Shown in pieces: positions 28,637-37,782 of a stretch of DNA of 64,000 bases. The notes below the pieces were generated by a model. It saw only the letters and a list, made by a program, of their open reading frames with translations. It was not told the DNA's origin and did no database searches. Within the stretch, counting starts at the first letter, position 1, and each line of letters begins with the position of its first letter. This DNA is from Tolypocladium sp. Sup5 PDA-1 (lineage: Eukaryota; Ascomycota; Sordariomycetes; Hypocreales; Ophiocordycipitaceae), in assembly GCA_000750105.3 (NCBI GenBank), contig JPHH03000009.1:248001-312000 (forward strand). Direction: 5' to 3'. Both the position numbers and the translations under genes were made by a program.

Positions 28637-29982
28637 CTAGTAGCCATGGAGATGCACGCAGACGGCAAAAAGCATCATGCCAAACTCATCCGCAGTCTGC
28701 ACCCACCGATCGATCCTCTCGCGACGCTCCGCTGAACCCGTATCCGGCGATCGCCAGAGTTCCGAGATCCTAAGCTGTCCGTCTCCCCACAGGGACAGGT
28801 ACTGGCTGTATTCTCGCTCCCATACAGCTCGAGTCTTCGCTTCCCACAGCCCCTTTGCGTCAGGCACGTAGACCTCCTTCAGCTCCTTGGCGAGAAAGTT
28901 TGGCACACAGTTATCCGTGTTGTACACACTACTGAGCAGATAAAAGGCGAAAATTGCCCTGCGTTTCGTGGAGGCGACAATCCAGGATTCCCATCTTGGC
29001 CGCGACTGAGAGAGTTCCGCCGCGCAGACGAGACCGCTCTGTGCAGTGCGGAAGGCCATCTCCTGCAGAGTAACCATGGTGCCGTCGCTCACAATGGTGC
29101 TGCCTTGGATTGGGAAGAAGTATGCCATGATGGAGTAGATGAGGTACGCTTGGAAAGAGGCGAGAATGTCGAGCTCGCTTTGACTCGAGTTCTATGCAGC
29201 CAGGTCAATTTGCATCATTGCCAGCCTCACTGCAAACGAAATAAAGACGGCTTAAAAGACGGCGGAGAACGTACGTCGTGAGCGAGTCGGTTCATCTCGC
29301 GCTGTATTGTATCTGCCACGATTGCCTCACTCCCTTCGGCTCGGTGTCCCCACAATCGGACCAGGCTGTAGCAGTTTGCCAGCGCGAGGGGAGTATTTCC
29401 ATCGGACATTTGCATGGGATGGATGATGGGCGGAACACATTTGTTTCCGTCCATCTGCTTCGGATACGTCCGCAGCACACAGCTTATGTATTGCAGTGTA
29501 AACGGGTTAAACGTCTTGGGAACTTGCTCAGGAACAGCCAAGAATGGCCGTAGCCACCGATCGCGTATTTGGTCTGCATCATCCAGAGGAACAAGATCCA
29601 GGTTTGAGAAGTCGACAAGAACACCCTCGTGGTTCTCGATTGTCGGCACATGGGGCGCTTGATCTTGCGTAGACGACTGCTGGACAACACCATGAACAGT
29701 CTGTCCGAAGGGAGCAATCTCCGCGGGATCCGTCAAGGTCGTCGACAACGAGACAGGCGTCGCAATGCTTTGAATTGGCCGGACGCTCTGACGGGGGCTG
29801 GCAGTCGATGAAGCATCATCGGATGGTCCTGCGTATCGGCATTGACGTCCTGCTGCGACACATCGCGCACAAGACGGTCTCTCCAGGCCGCAGCGGACCT
29901 TGGACTTCGCGCACTGCAGGCATGACTTTCTGCGCAAAGGGGTGGGTTTCTGCCTCTTCGATGCCGAATTTGTCGATCTCAT
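28637..29982 (-). CDS. Zn(II)2Cys6 transcription factor, probable cluster regulator
   Basis: Modelled as two exons, 29275-29982 and 28637-29191, giving 420 residues. The DNA-binding domain has Cys21, 24, 31, 38, 41 and 48 (C-x2-C-x6-C-x6-C-x2-C-x6-C) preceded by basic residues. A middle region with no named domain follows, and the rest fits the fungal-specific regulator type (LASFQAYLIYSIMAYFF). The ATG at 29982 was chosen because the open frame above it starts only from TTG. The intron is the weak point. The sequence just before the second exon encodes a family-like RLAMMQIDLAA, but the next codon is TAG (29194-29192), where homologous wording would have Trp. Using that very TAG as the splice acceptor (83 nt intron, 29192-29274, donor GTACGT) restores the frame without those residues. 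So this is either a working gene with a shifted acceptor or a nonsense allele. It is divergent from the MFS gene, with CGGAGTTCCG sites between. Confidence 0.8.
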
Positions 29983-30492
29983 GATGAGTTGGATTGCTGC
30001 ACATGAAACGGGGTAGCGCAATCATTGATGTTGCAGGTGGCGGAATTCCGATGAGGACAGAGGGGGGATTTTTGTGCCCCGAGTCCCGACTGTCTTCGGA
30101 GTTCCGGAAATAAAGTTCAACGACGACGCCACTTTGCAAACGCAGCGCTTCCACTCTTCCCATCCATCGGAGCCCAGCAAATACATGGCTTAACGGTACC
30201 TAAGATTGATCTCCTTCCTCGCTCACAAAATGTCTTTGCAAAGAGCTTTCGCATGCCATACTGGGCACCCCGGTGATGTGGAAGTTAATGCAACCCCAAG
30301 TCGGCGAAGCTTTACCATATTTGGCCAGTCCCCATTTGCATATATATCTAATCGGAGTTCCGGTCTAAGCGAACGTCCAGATTCCAAGCTACCTCGTACC
30401 TACATATATAAATGCTCGCAGCATTGCATCAATGCGCCCAGTCTTTTCCTCGGCACTCATTGTCTCTTCTTTCGACCTCACGTATCAATAAC
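29983..30492. promoter_or_regulatory. Divergent promoter of the Zn2Cys6 and DHA1 genes with CGGAGTTCCG sites
   Basis: 510 bases. The 10-mer CGGAGTTCCG (CGG-N4-CCG) occurs at 30097-30106 and 30353-30362, both inside the longer match TCGGAGTTCCGG. A degenerate copy CCGAGTCCCG is at 30079-30088. A TATATAAA box at 30405-30412 lies 81 bases before the MFS ATG. The sites fit self-regulation of the Zn2Cys6 gene and control of the exporter. Confidence 0.6.
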
Positions 30493-32469
30493 ATGGATGT
30501 GTTGCTCCGCGAAAGCCTTTTTGGCCGTCTTCTGAACTATCTGTCGAACGAAAAGATCTTCCCACATCCCGATGTGTCGATGGATTTGTACAAGGAGATG
30601 GCCCCGAGCCCATCCCAGGCCCCCAACTCGACACAACAAATAATTGTGGATTTCACTGGACCTGACGATCCGGGGATGCCAAGAAACTGGCCAATGTTGA
30701 CAAAGTCGTTTGTCATGACAGCCGTGATGCTCCTAAACTTCAGCTTCTATGCAGCATCGGCAATTTTCACGCCCAGCATCCCGCTGATTGAGGAAATGTT
30801 TGGCGCCACTACCAGCCAGGGAACTCTTGGTCTCTCACTCTTCGTCATTGCGTATGGAATTGGGCCTCTTATTGTACGTACAAGCCCACCTCATATTTGC
30901 GTTAAAGCATCGTCTTGCCACGGAGACTAACAAATATCCACGGACCAGCTGTCCCCCCTATCCAACGTCGCATCGATTGGGCGTACGCCAGTTTATGTCG
31001 CTGGATCACTTGCTTTCTGCCTGGTCAACATCGGAACAGCGCTGTCCCGGAATGTGACTACGATACTGGTGCTCCGTTTCGTTGGCGGACTCGTCGGGAG
31101 TGCGCCCATCAGTGTTGGCGGCGCAACGCTGATGGAGGTTTATGGGCCTTCCGAGGTCCCATATGCCATTGCCTTTTACGCAGCCAGTGGAGTTTGCGGG
31201 CCAATACTGGGGCCGGTATGCCACTCCTTTCGTCAATCATAAACTTCAAGGGTGCTGACTGCGTTGTGCATGTTAGATCTTTGGAACTTTAGCAGTGTCA
31301 GTACCACATGAGCTTCCATCTGGCAGTACGCCTCGTGCTAACCTATGTGTATAGCACACGTTGGAATACCTGGACAGCAACACTGTGGCTGCTCGCCGGA
31401 ATCACAGCGTTCACCACCGTCTTCATTTTCTTCTTCCTACCGGAAACATTGTCTACAAACATCCTCCTTCGACGGGCACAGCGACTTCGAGCTCAAACCG
31501 GCAAGCCATATTTTCGAAGTCCGGTTAAGTCGGATACAACGACGCCTAATATTGTCTCGGAGATCATACATCAGACAGTTGACGACTTCAAACTGTCCTG
31601 CATGGACCCCGTCATTCTGTTTGTCAACATACATACGATGCTCATCTACGGCGTGCTCTACTTGTGGTTCGAGTTCTTCCCATTTGGTAAGTTAATATTC
31701 TTCTAGCACAGAATCTTACAAGTCCGGGTATTAACAAAGCAGTATTTGGCGGGATATACCACTTTTCGGCTGTCCAACAAGCCCGTAAGTTCCCCTCTCT
31801 ACCTAATGTCCTAATGACATATCTAATCCGGTTGTCGCTCTTGGAAAGTGGCTTTCTTTGGTATCCTTGCTGGTGCTGTACTCTCGGTCGCCGTGTATAT
31901 TTTATGGCTCTACTTCCTCTACCAGCCGCGGATGGCCAACCCAGAGCTCAAGGTACAGCCTGAAGACCGCTTGCGACCGGGGCAAGTTGGTGCAATATGC
32001 ATTCCCGTCTGCCTGTTCATTTTTGCATGGACATCACGAGCAAGGTACGGAAGACAGAGACATGGCAGGACATTCTCAGAGATGAGTCAACTGACCATTT
32101 GCAGTGTGCATTGGATTGTGCCTGTATTAGGAACTGCCTTTTTCGCTCCAGGGTTCTACCTCACGTTCCAGTCAATCCTCAACTACCTTGGCGAGTCTTA
32201 TCCCAGGCACGTTGCGGGCGTCTTCGCTGGCAATACATTCTTTCGGAGTTCGTTCGGAGGGGCATTGCCTTTGGCAGCACCCCAAATGCTAGACTCTCTG
32301 GGCATTGGATGGTCGTCGAGTATACTGGGATTTATCTCCATTGCCTTGGTTCCGCTTCCATTCATTCTAGAGCGGGTAAGTTGTTCAAGATACTTTGGTG
32401 GACGAAAGAGTCTAACATCTTGTCTAGTATGGAAAGAGACTACGATCGTGGAGCAAATATGCAAACTAG
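30493..32469 (+). CDS. MFS exporter, DHA1 type (12 membrane segments)
   Basis: Eight exons (30493-30873, 30949-31215, 31277-31296, 31355-31686, 31743-31784, 31849-32044, 32105-32375, 32428-32469) close into one frame of 516 residues. A hydrophilic N-terminus carrying the typical GPDDPGMPRNWP lead-in precedes the first membrane segment (VMTAVMLLNFSFYAA). Family marks are LRFVGGLVGSAPISVGGATL, GVCGPILGP (motif C) and the central-loop FFFLPETLSTNILLRRAQRLRA. It belongs with fungal benomyl/fluconazole-type proton antiporters. The 20-base third exon rests on a GTCAGT donor, the least certain border; without it the loop frame does not join. The gene shares a promoter with the Zn2Cys6 regulator and is convergent with the dioxygenase. 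Export of a cluster product is inferred. Confidence 0.85.
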
Positions 32470-32654
32470 TTGACGCTACGATGGCCGAAGATTTCCTAGC
32501 TACACACATTCACAATGAGCTAGATCCCAGAGAGACCGCGTAGTAGACGACCTGCTTCTTGTACACGGCTTGTCGCCAACAGGTGGACAGAAAACTGTTG
32601 TTCTCAAGGGCTAAGCAACATGGACCGAAATGAACTCATGGAGACCCCTGGGAC

Positions 32655-32700
32655 TTTATTAAGCTTAATTGTACTCCGTAGAGTCTGGTAATTCAATAAA
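32655..32700. terminator. Overlapping polyadenylation signals of convergent genes
   Basis: AATAAA on the plus strand at 32695-32700 lies 226 bases past the MFS stop. AATAAA on the minus strand (TTTATT at 32655-32660) lies 69 bases past the dioxygenase stop. The 3' ends of the two convergent transcripts therefore probably overlap. Confidence 0.4.
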
Positions 32701-32728
32701 TCTTAGCGATGTGCAGATTCCAAACAGT

Positions 32729-34012
32729 CTAAGCCTCGGCCACAATGTCGTGATCTGGCCCCTGTGGTAGACGGCTGCCGGCAATATTGCACTGCCGGAA
32801 CAGTCGAACCTCTTCTTCGGCAAACGCTCCCACCACGGAATGAATCAGGCCTCTGTTATGGAAAATGACAAAGTCGCCCTCCTCCCAGTCGTGAGCGTAC
32901 ACCATTTTCGACGCAATGCCCGGCCGTTGCAGGCGGTGCACCATCTCCCGTACCGTCTCGAGGTCATCCATGACAGTTCCGTCAGCCAGGTGCAGCTTCC
33001 TAATCGCCGAAGGGTGTATTTGCAGGGCGAGGCGGCCATTCCCCGGGTTGCGCCAGCACATTGGCAGGATCTGGATCTTGTCCTCCTCCACTTCTGGCAG
33101 TTCTTGTACCGGAAGCTCCTTTCCCTCGGAGACTATCCCCAGGCCGTCCGAGCGGGATTTGGCAGAACTCATCCACACGTATGGATGCGGAGCGTACTCG
33201 ACTCTTGTTGTTCGAGCAAATGTCTGGTCCTCGGGGGAGAGCATGTCGTACATGGCGTACCCCGATGCAAAAGCCGTCGTTCCGAGAGGAACAACTAGCT
33301 CGTCGCCCGTCCCGTCGTCATAACGGACTGTCTGGTTGCGGCCACCAGGGACTTTAACGGCAAGAAGAGACGTGACAACCGGCGGGGCGAGTCCGTACAG
33401 AGCAGCATCGATATGCCACCTGTAGTACCGGGTAAAGTCAAGGTCGTCTTCAGGCGGAATGCTGGTGGCATGGAAAGTCCGGTGGTTAGGGTGCCGAAGC
33501 CGAAAGTCTTTGAGGCCCTCGTACGCGTCTACGAAGCCGTTGCCGATGACCTGAACTTGGGGTTGGTGAGGAATCGTCTTCAAGTCTGGATGCAAGATGG
33601 AACGTTTCGCCTCCAGAGTCTTTCCGTGGCCGTACGAGCCGGCAGCTTCGGGGTCGAATCTCTGGGTAATCTCGTACTGTGCCTTTGGGGTGGCATGTCC
33701 TTGGTTCTTGAACACCAGGACTTGATGCTCGAAGAGCGCATCCCGTATGGTACGAAAGTCATCATCTTGAAGTTGTAAGCGTCGGCACGTGCTTGCTTGC
33801 AAAGGAAAGATGAACAGGCACCATGTCGAACAACAGGGGTTCTCTCAGCGGGGACAGGTAATAGCCACTCGCGATGGAAACAGCCAGCCTAATGGATCAT
33901 CTCAGTACATACCGGATATATGATTGATGTCTACGCCCGAGACAACGGCCCCAAAGCGAATGCCCGAATCTGGCGCGTGGGCAATTGGCCTAATCGTAGT
34001 TTTGATGGCCAT
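32729..34012 (-). CDS. Fe(II)/2-oxoglutarate dioxygenase, TauD family, xanthine-dioxygenase-like
   Basis: Two exons, 33913-34012 and 32729-33795, with a 117 nt intron give 388 residues. The first exon, MAIKTTIRPIAHAPDSGIRF and following, supplies the N-terminal strand including GAVVSGVDINHIS; the open frame in the second exon alone starts only from TTG. Iron ligands are seen as HIDAALY (His-x-Asp, near residue 160) and the distal His in RGLIHSVVGAF; an Arg for 2-oxoglutarate follows in EEEVRLFRQ. The wording around the metal site (YYRWHIDAALYGLAPPVVTSLLAVKVPGG) and the length point to the fungal XanA group, which oxidises xanthine to uric acid. In this setting it may instead hydroxylate another substrate. 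The acceptor (CAAG) is the least certain border. It is convergent with the DHA1 exporter. Confidence 0.82.
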
Positions 34013-34972
34013 TGGTTAAGCAATGTTGAGTTCAATCGCGAGACAGCTTCCCACAAAAGGGTATGACGTGGCTGAAAGACAGTACTTATAGAAACCTCTC
34101 ATCGATAAGCCCCCTTTCTCGAAGATTGATAACTGTGCTTATCTTCCCCGAATTTCGGACGTCGCCGACGGGCGCGATGCTGCAGTTGGTGCAGATTGCA
34201 GATCAGACCCACTGATAAGACAACCGGCGTCGCTCTAGCGATTCAGTTGCGTTTTGTCACCGCGAATTTGAGGCCGAGGTCCAAGCGTGTAATAGTGAGT
34301 TGCTATTCCAACTGTGAGGATTGCGCAAGGCCCATATGGTGAGGCTTCTTCTGAGTCGCTCTCCGCTGCAAAGTCCTTCGTACTTGGACGAGAGTTCGTG
34401 GTCCAGGACGGATATATCGTCGCCAACCAGATGGTAGTTGTCAAGCTAGACATCGTCGTGGTCGACCGACTCGACTCCAGAATGCGCCACCCCGTACCCC
34501 TTATTCGCCGGAGCGAGGCGTGCTGGCCACCTCCAAGAGCTCGGCATTCCTCACGTCGGTAAGCAGAACTCATCCAGACCCAGGTTGTCCTTGATCTTCC
34601 ACGACTTGATTTAACTCCGGGTCCGTCGCCCCGAGCAGCAGCTCGTCGTACTGTAACGAGTGCGCCTCGCGATACTCCGACGCGAAACATATTTACGAGA
34701 AGTGATCTGCGTTCCCTGGCATTCACCGACCCCTGGATGACCTTGGTCAACCCCCCCCCCCCCCCCTTTTCCCCCCTATCCCCAAATAACTACACTTACC
34801 CCTAGAAAATAATCGTCCGGCAAAAATAGCACTATTCTGATTACCCGCAAATACATTTTTAAACAGACTATTGCATCTTTTAAGGCCGTCGAATTTCATT
34901 ATCTATAAGAGATCAAATGCACTATGCATAGACACGAAAACGCGGATGCTGAACATGGCCCTACCTACATGT
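34013..34972. other. Intergenic with a poly-C tract and decayed coding-like sequence
   Basis: About 1 kb upstream of the dioxygenase. Bases 34235-34750 have protein-like triplet structure in shifting minus-strand frames (for example SWKIKDNLGLDEFCLP near 34560-34620) but no sustained family match, suggesting a decayed gene. A run of 17 C occupies 34751-34767, followed by TTTT and six more C. Confidence 0.4.
34751..34767. repeat. Homopolymer C17
   Basis: Seventeen consecutive C on the plus strand, then T4 and C6. Length is likely polymorphic and prone to assembly error. Confidence 0.9.
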
Positions 34973-35223
34973 ATCGCTATGAGCGTGACCCGAATCCCGT
35001 TAAATGCGTGATCAATTGATATGACTTCTATGACTCCTCCAGCTGTTCAAAGAGGCAGGAAAAAGGATTCCTCTTATCCTTGCAGCTACAGCTTGTAACC
35101 CCTATCCATGAGTCATCAATGTAACATTGCTGCCAAAGGAGGTTTCCGAGTCGGCCGGATCTTCCGGGTCGGCCGGTCCGGCCGGGTCTCCCGGGCCTGC
35201 CTCGTCAACCGGTCTATCCGACA
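34973..35223 (+). repeat. Dispersed repeat, copy B (251 bp)
   Basis: Second copy of the repeat at 27609-27876, same orientation, with scattered substitutions (for example CTCCTCCAGCTGTTCAAAG against CTCTTTCAGCTGTTAAAAG) and a shorter GC-rich end. The two copies bracket 7.1 kb holding the Zn2Cys6, MFS and dioxygenase genes. It ends 84 bases from the 3' end of the amine oxidase gene. Confidence 0.85.
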
Positions 35224-35306
35224 ACATGGCTACATATGCTCGTTCCGCAATTGAAAGATCCCCCCTGACTCTCCGAAAACGCATTAATAATGCAAGATTC
35301 TCATAA

Positions 35307-37181
35307 TCACATCTGGGAAGCAACGTCTCCAACCTCTACCTGATCCTTTTTGCGCAGTAGTCCCAGCGCAACCTGCAGATGCACAGTTCCGTGCTCTCCC
35401 GTCTCCAACTCTTCCACCTCGCCCCAGCGCTCCTTCAACAGCGCTATGTACTCCCACAATCGGTAGCGGTACAAGAAACGATAGACGGCTGTATAGGCGC
35501 TGTCCAGAGCGCCGACGATCCAAGCGTGATGGGCGCTGGACGCCTCTCCAACGATGTGGAACTTGCTGTCGGCCGCGGGACGCACCAGGTAAGTGTACAG
35601 GTTGCTGAACTGGCCGGGACCGAACAGAGCAAAGGCGCCAGCTGTTGTTGGGTCGTGAGTCCACGAATAGGCATGGTGTACGCCCGTGTATGCGCCCTTG
35701 ATACGTTCGTACGTCATGTGCTCAGCGTGTAATCGAGCCAAGTTGCGCAGGATCAGTTCGACCAGCTCGTCCTCGCTGGGAGGCTGAGGCTTATTATCAA
35801 TGATCGATCCGACACGAGTCGCATCCTGTGCCCAGGTGTACGAAGCCAGAAGCACCGCAGGCTTGTCTGCGCCGTCGTGCAGGTTGTACGAGGGATAAAC
35901 GCAGGTCCGCAGGGGCAAGTCGGTCGAGGCGACGCCTCCTTGCGTGATGCCGCAGTCGACAATCCACCACGGATAACTGAACTTGAGCGCCACCTTGGCC
36001 GAGTCGTCGTAGTGCAGGCTGCGAATGGCGTCTTTCTGCGACGGGTGCAGCTCGATCCCGCGAAGGTCCATGCGCCCCAGGCAGCCCAGCGACGTAGTGT
36101 TGAAGATGGTGCTGTATCCTTCTCGCGACGTCGCCTCGTCGGCGCACTTGACCGACATGTTGCCGTCCTGGTCGGAGTGGCGGTCGATGGAAATAGTGTC
36201 GACTCGCTTTCCTGTCTGGACCTTGGTGCTGAGTCCGCGCTCCATGGCGTCCGTGAGGAGAGAGGTGCCGCCCTCGATGCAAAACCACTCGACGTCCTTT
36301 TCGGGGTTGTCAAAGTCAAACGAGTCGATGACGCTCTCCGAAAAGGCCTGGTCAAATAGACCGGTCGACGTGTTCTGCGTCTCCATCCACTGGATGGCGA
36401 AGAAGTTGTAGTGCTCCTGCTTGCCGTCGGGTCCGCCTCGCTTGAGGAACTCCCTGGTGCTGTAGTCGTCGACAGCCATGAGCTCTACAAATCCTTCCTC
36501 AAAGTTGTCCGCCAGCTTTTTCTTGTATGGACCAAAGGCCTCGTCAAGGATTTCGCTCACGTTGTCGACAACGTCGTCTGGCACGGATCCGCCCTTTTGC
36601 TCGCTGACATGATATGGGTCCGCCGTGTCCGGCACGAAGAAGCGATCGTTGAATAGGCTGGGACAGTTCGGGCCGCCGTCCAGGCAGTAAGGGATCAGAG
36701 GCATCTTGGTGCGCTCAAACAAGTCAAAGGTGCGCTGCATGGTGGGGATCTTGGGATATCGCATGGCGCCGATGTCGTAGTAGTCGTGCGGTGCCTTGCT
36801 AAAGTGATGGGTATAAACGCGTCCGCCGATCCTAGAATTGGCCTCCATGATGTCGTACGTGAGGTTGGGGATCTTTAGGTCGTCTAGGATCATGGCGATG
36901 TAGAGGCCTGCGACGCCGGCGCCCACAATGCACACCTTGCGCGGGGGCTCATCCTCGCCTTCACCCGGCTTCTTGCCGTAACGAGGTACTGGCAATGAGC
37001 CTCCCTCATAATTATGATCCGGCGGCAGCTGGTGCGGAGTGCATGGCCCATAGCCCAGCACGGGTGTGGGTACAGCCGAGCCTCTCTGGGCGAGCGCGTT
37101 GATCTCGGCCGAGAGCTTCTGGCGGATCAGCCGGCGGGCCCAGCGGCTCTTGAAGTTGGTAACAGTGGCAGTAGTGCTCAT
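35307..37181 (-). CDS. Flavin L-amino-acid oxidase / monoamine oxidase family
   Basis: Intronless, 624 residues from the ATG at 37181 (MSTTATVTNFKSRWARR). An in-frame extension to 37313 lies in promoter-like DNA. The FAD-binding dinucleotide fold is KVCIVGAGVAGLY (Gly87, 89, 92) with the ribose-binding Glu113 and the GG doublet in EANSRIGGRVYTH. The C-terminal flavin segment is FHIVGEASSAHHAWIVGALDSAY. Length and layout match fungal secreted/intracellular L-amino-acid oxidases, which give a 2-oxo (or imino) acid, ammonia and hydrogen peroxide. No signal peptide is visible, and the C-terminus (DVASQM) is not a clear peroxisomal signal. It is divergent, across 601 bases, from the second flavin oxidase. 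Amino-acid preference is unknown; precursor supply for the NRPS is a possibility. Confidence 0.9.
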   Translation of the reverse strand: MSTTATVTNFKSRWARRLIRQKLSAEINALAQRGSAVPTPVLGYGPCTPHQLPPDHNYEGGSLPVPRYGKKPGEGEDEPPRKVCIVGAGVAGLYIAMILDDLKIPNLTYDIMEANSRIGGRVYTHHFSKAPHDYYDIGAMRYPKIPTMQRTFDLFERTKMPLIPYCLDGGPNCPSLFNDRFFVPDTADPYHVSEQKGGSVPDDVVDNVSEILDEAFGPYKKKLADNFEEGFVELMAVDDYSTREFLKRGGPDGKQEHYNFFAIQWMETQNTSTGLFDQAFSESVIDSFDFDNPEKDVEWFCIEGGTSLLTDAMERGLSTKVQTGKRVDTISIDRHSDQDGNMSVKCADEATSREGYSTIFNTTSLGCLGRMDLRGIELHPSQKDAIRSLHYDDSAKVALKFSYPWWIVDCGITQGGVASTDLPLRTCVYPSYNLHDGADKPAVLLASYTWAQDATRVGSIIDNKPQPPSEDELVELILRNLARLHAEHMTYERIKGAYTGVHHAYSWTHDPTTAGAFALFGPGQFSNLYTYLVRPAADSKFHIVGEASSAHHAWIVGALDSAYTAVYRFLYRYRLWEYIALLKERWGEVEELETGEHGTVHLQVALGLLRKKDQVEVGDVASQM

Positions 37182-37782
37182 TTTGGTTATGGCACGGATA
37201 GGATATCTGATCGATAGACAAGGTTGTGTTTCAGAAAGGATTTGATAGTAGTCGCGTTGCTGAATCTCGATCGAGGGTGTGACCTTGCTCCCCCTTATAT
37301 GGCCTCTCTGCACGCAACCTTCTTCAGCTCTTCGTCGGCTCTCCTAGACCTCCTATAGCCGAAGGGCGAAGAGGAAACTTCAACTATTACTTGCCACACA
37401 TTTAAGCTGAGCTGCAGGTAGGGCTCCGCCGATTGCTCAGCGGCAGTGCGGCACAGTCGTGCAGCTCGCGTGAACTGGGCAGCTGAAATCAACTGCAGCT
37501 CATCTGATCTCCTGATGCGCTGTTATTGCCAATATCAACTGGGGTATTGTTGCAACTGTTTCTCAGCCAGCCATCTGCGTGCGGCGTTGGCCGAGAACGA
37601 GCAGCTGAATTCAACGCGCATCTGATGCATGCATGTCGTGCCGGAAGCTCCGATATGACGTACGCACTCCGTAGACCACACAGTAACGAGAGACTATACA
37701 TGCGGGCAGGTTACTTAAGTGCACTGGAGAGTACGTTCAATCATGCATCTCGTATAGTCAATACAACTGATACTCAGCACCA
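37182..37782. promoter_or_regulatory. Divergent promoter of the two flavin oxidase genes
   Basis: 601 bases. The 15-mer GCAGCTGAAATCAAC at 37479-37493 recurs as GCAGCTGAATTCAAC at 37601-37615 (one mismatch), making a candidate shared operator. No CGGAGTYCCG element was found. Confidence 0.45.

Noticed and set aside
34314..34562. 82-codon plus-strand frame upstream of the dioxygenase
   Set aside because: Part of the decayed sequence block with frames that shift; no sustained family match.
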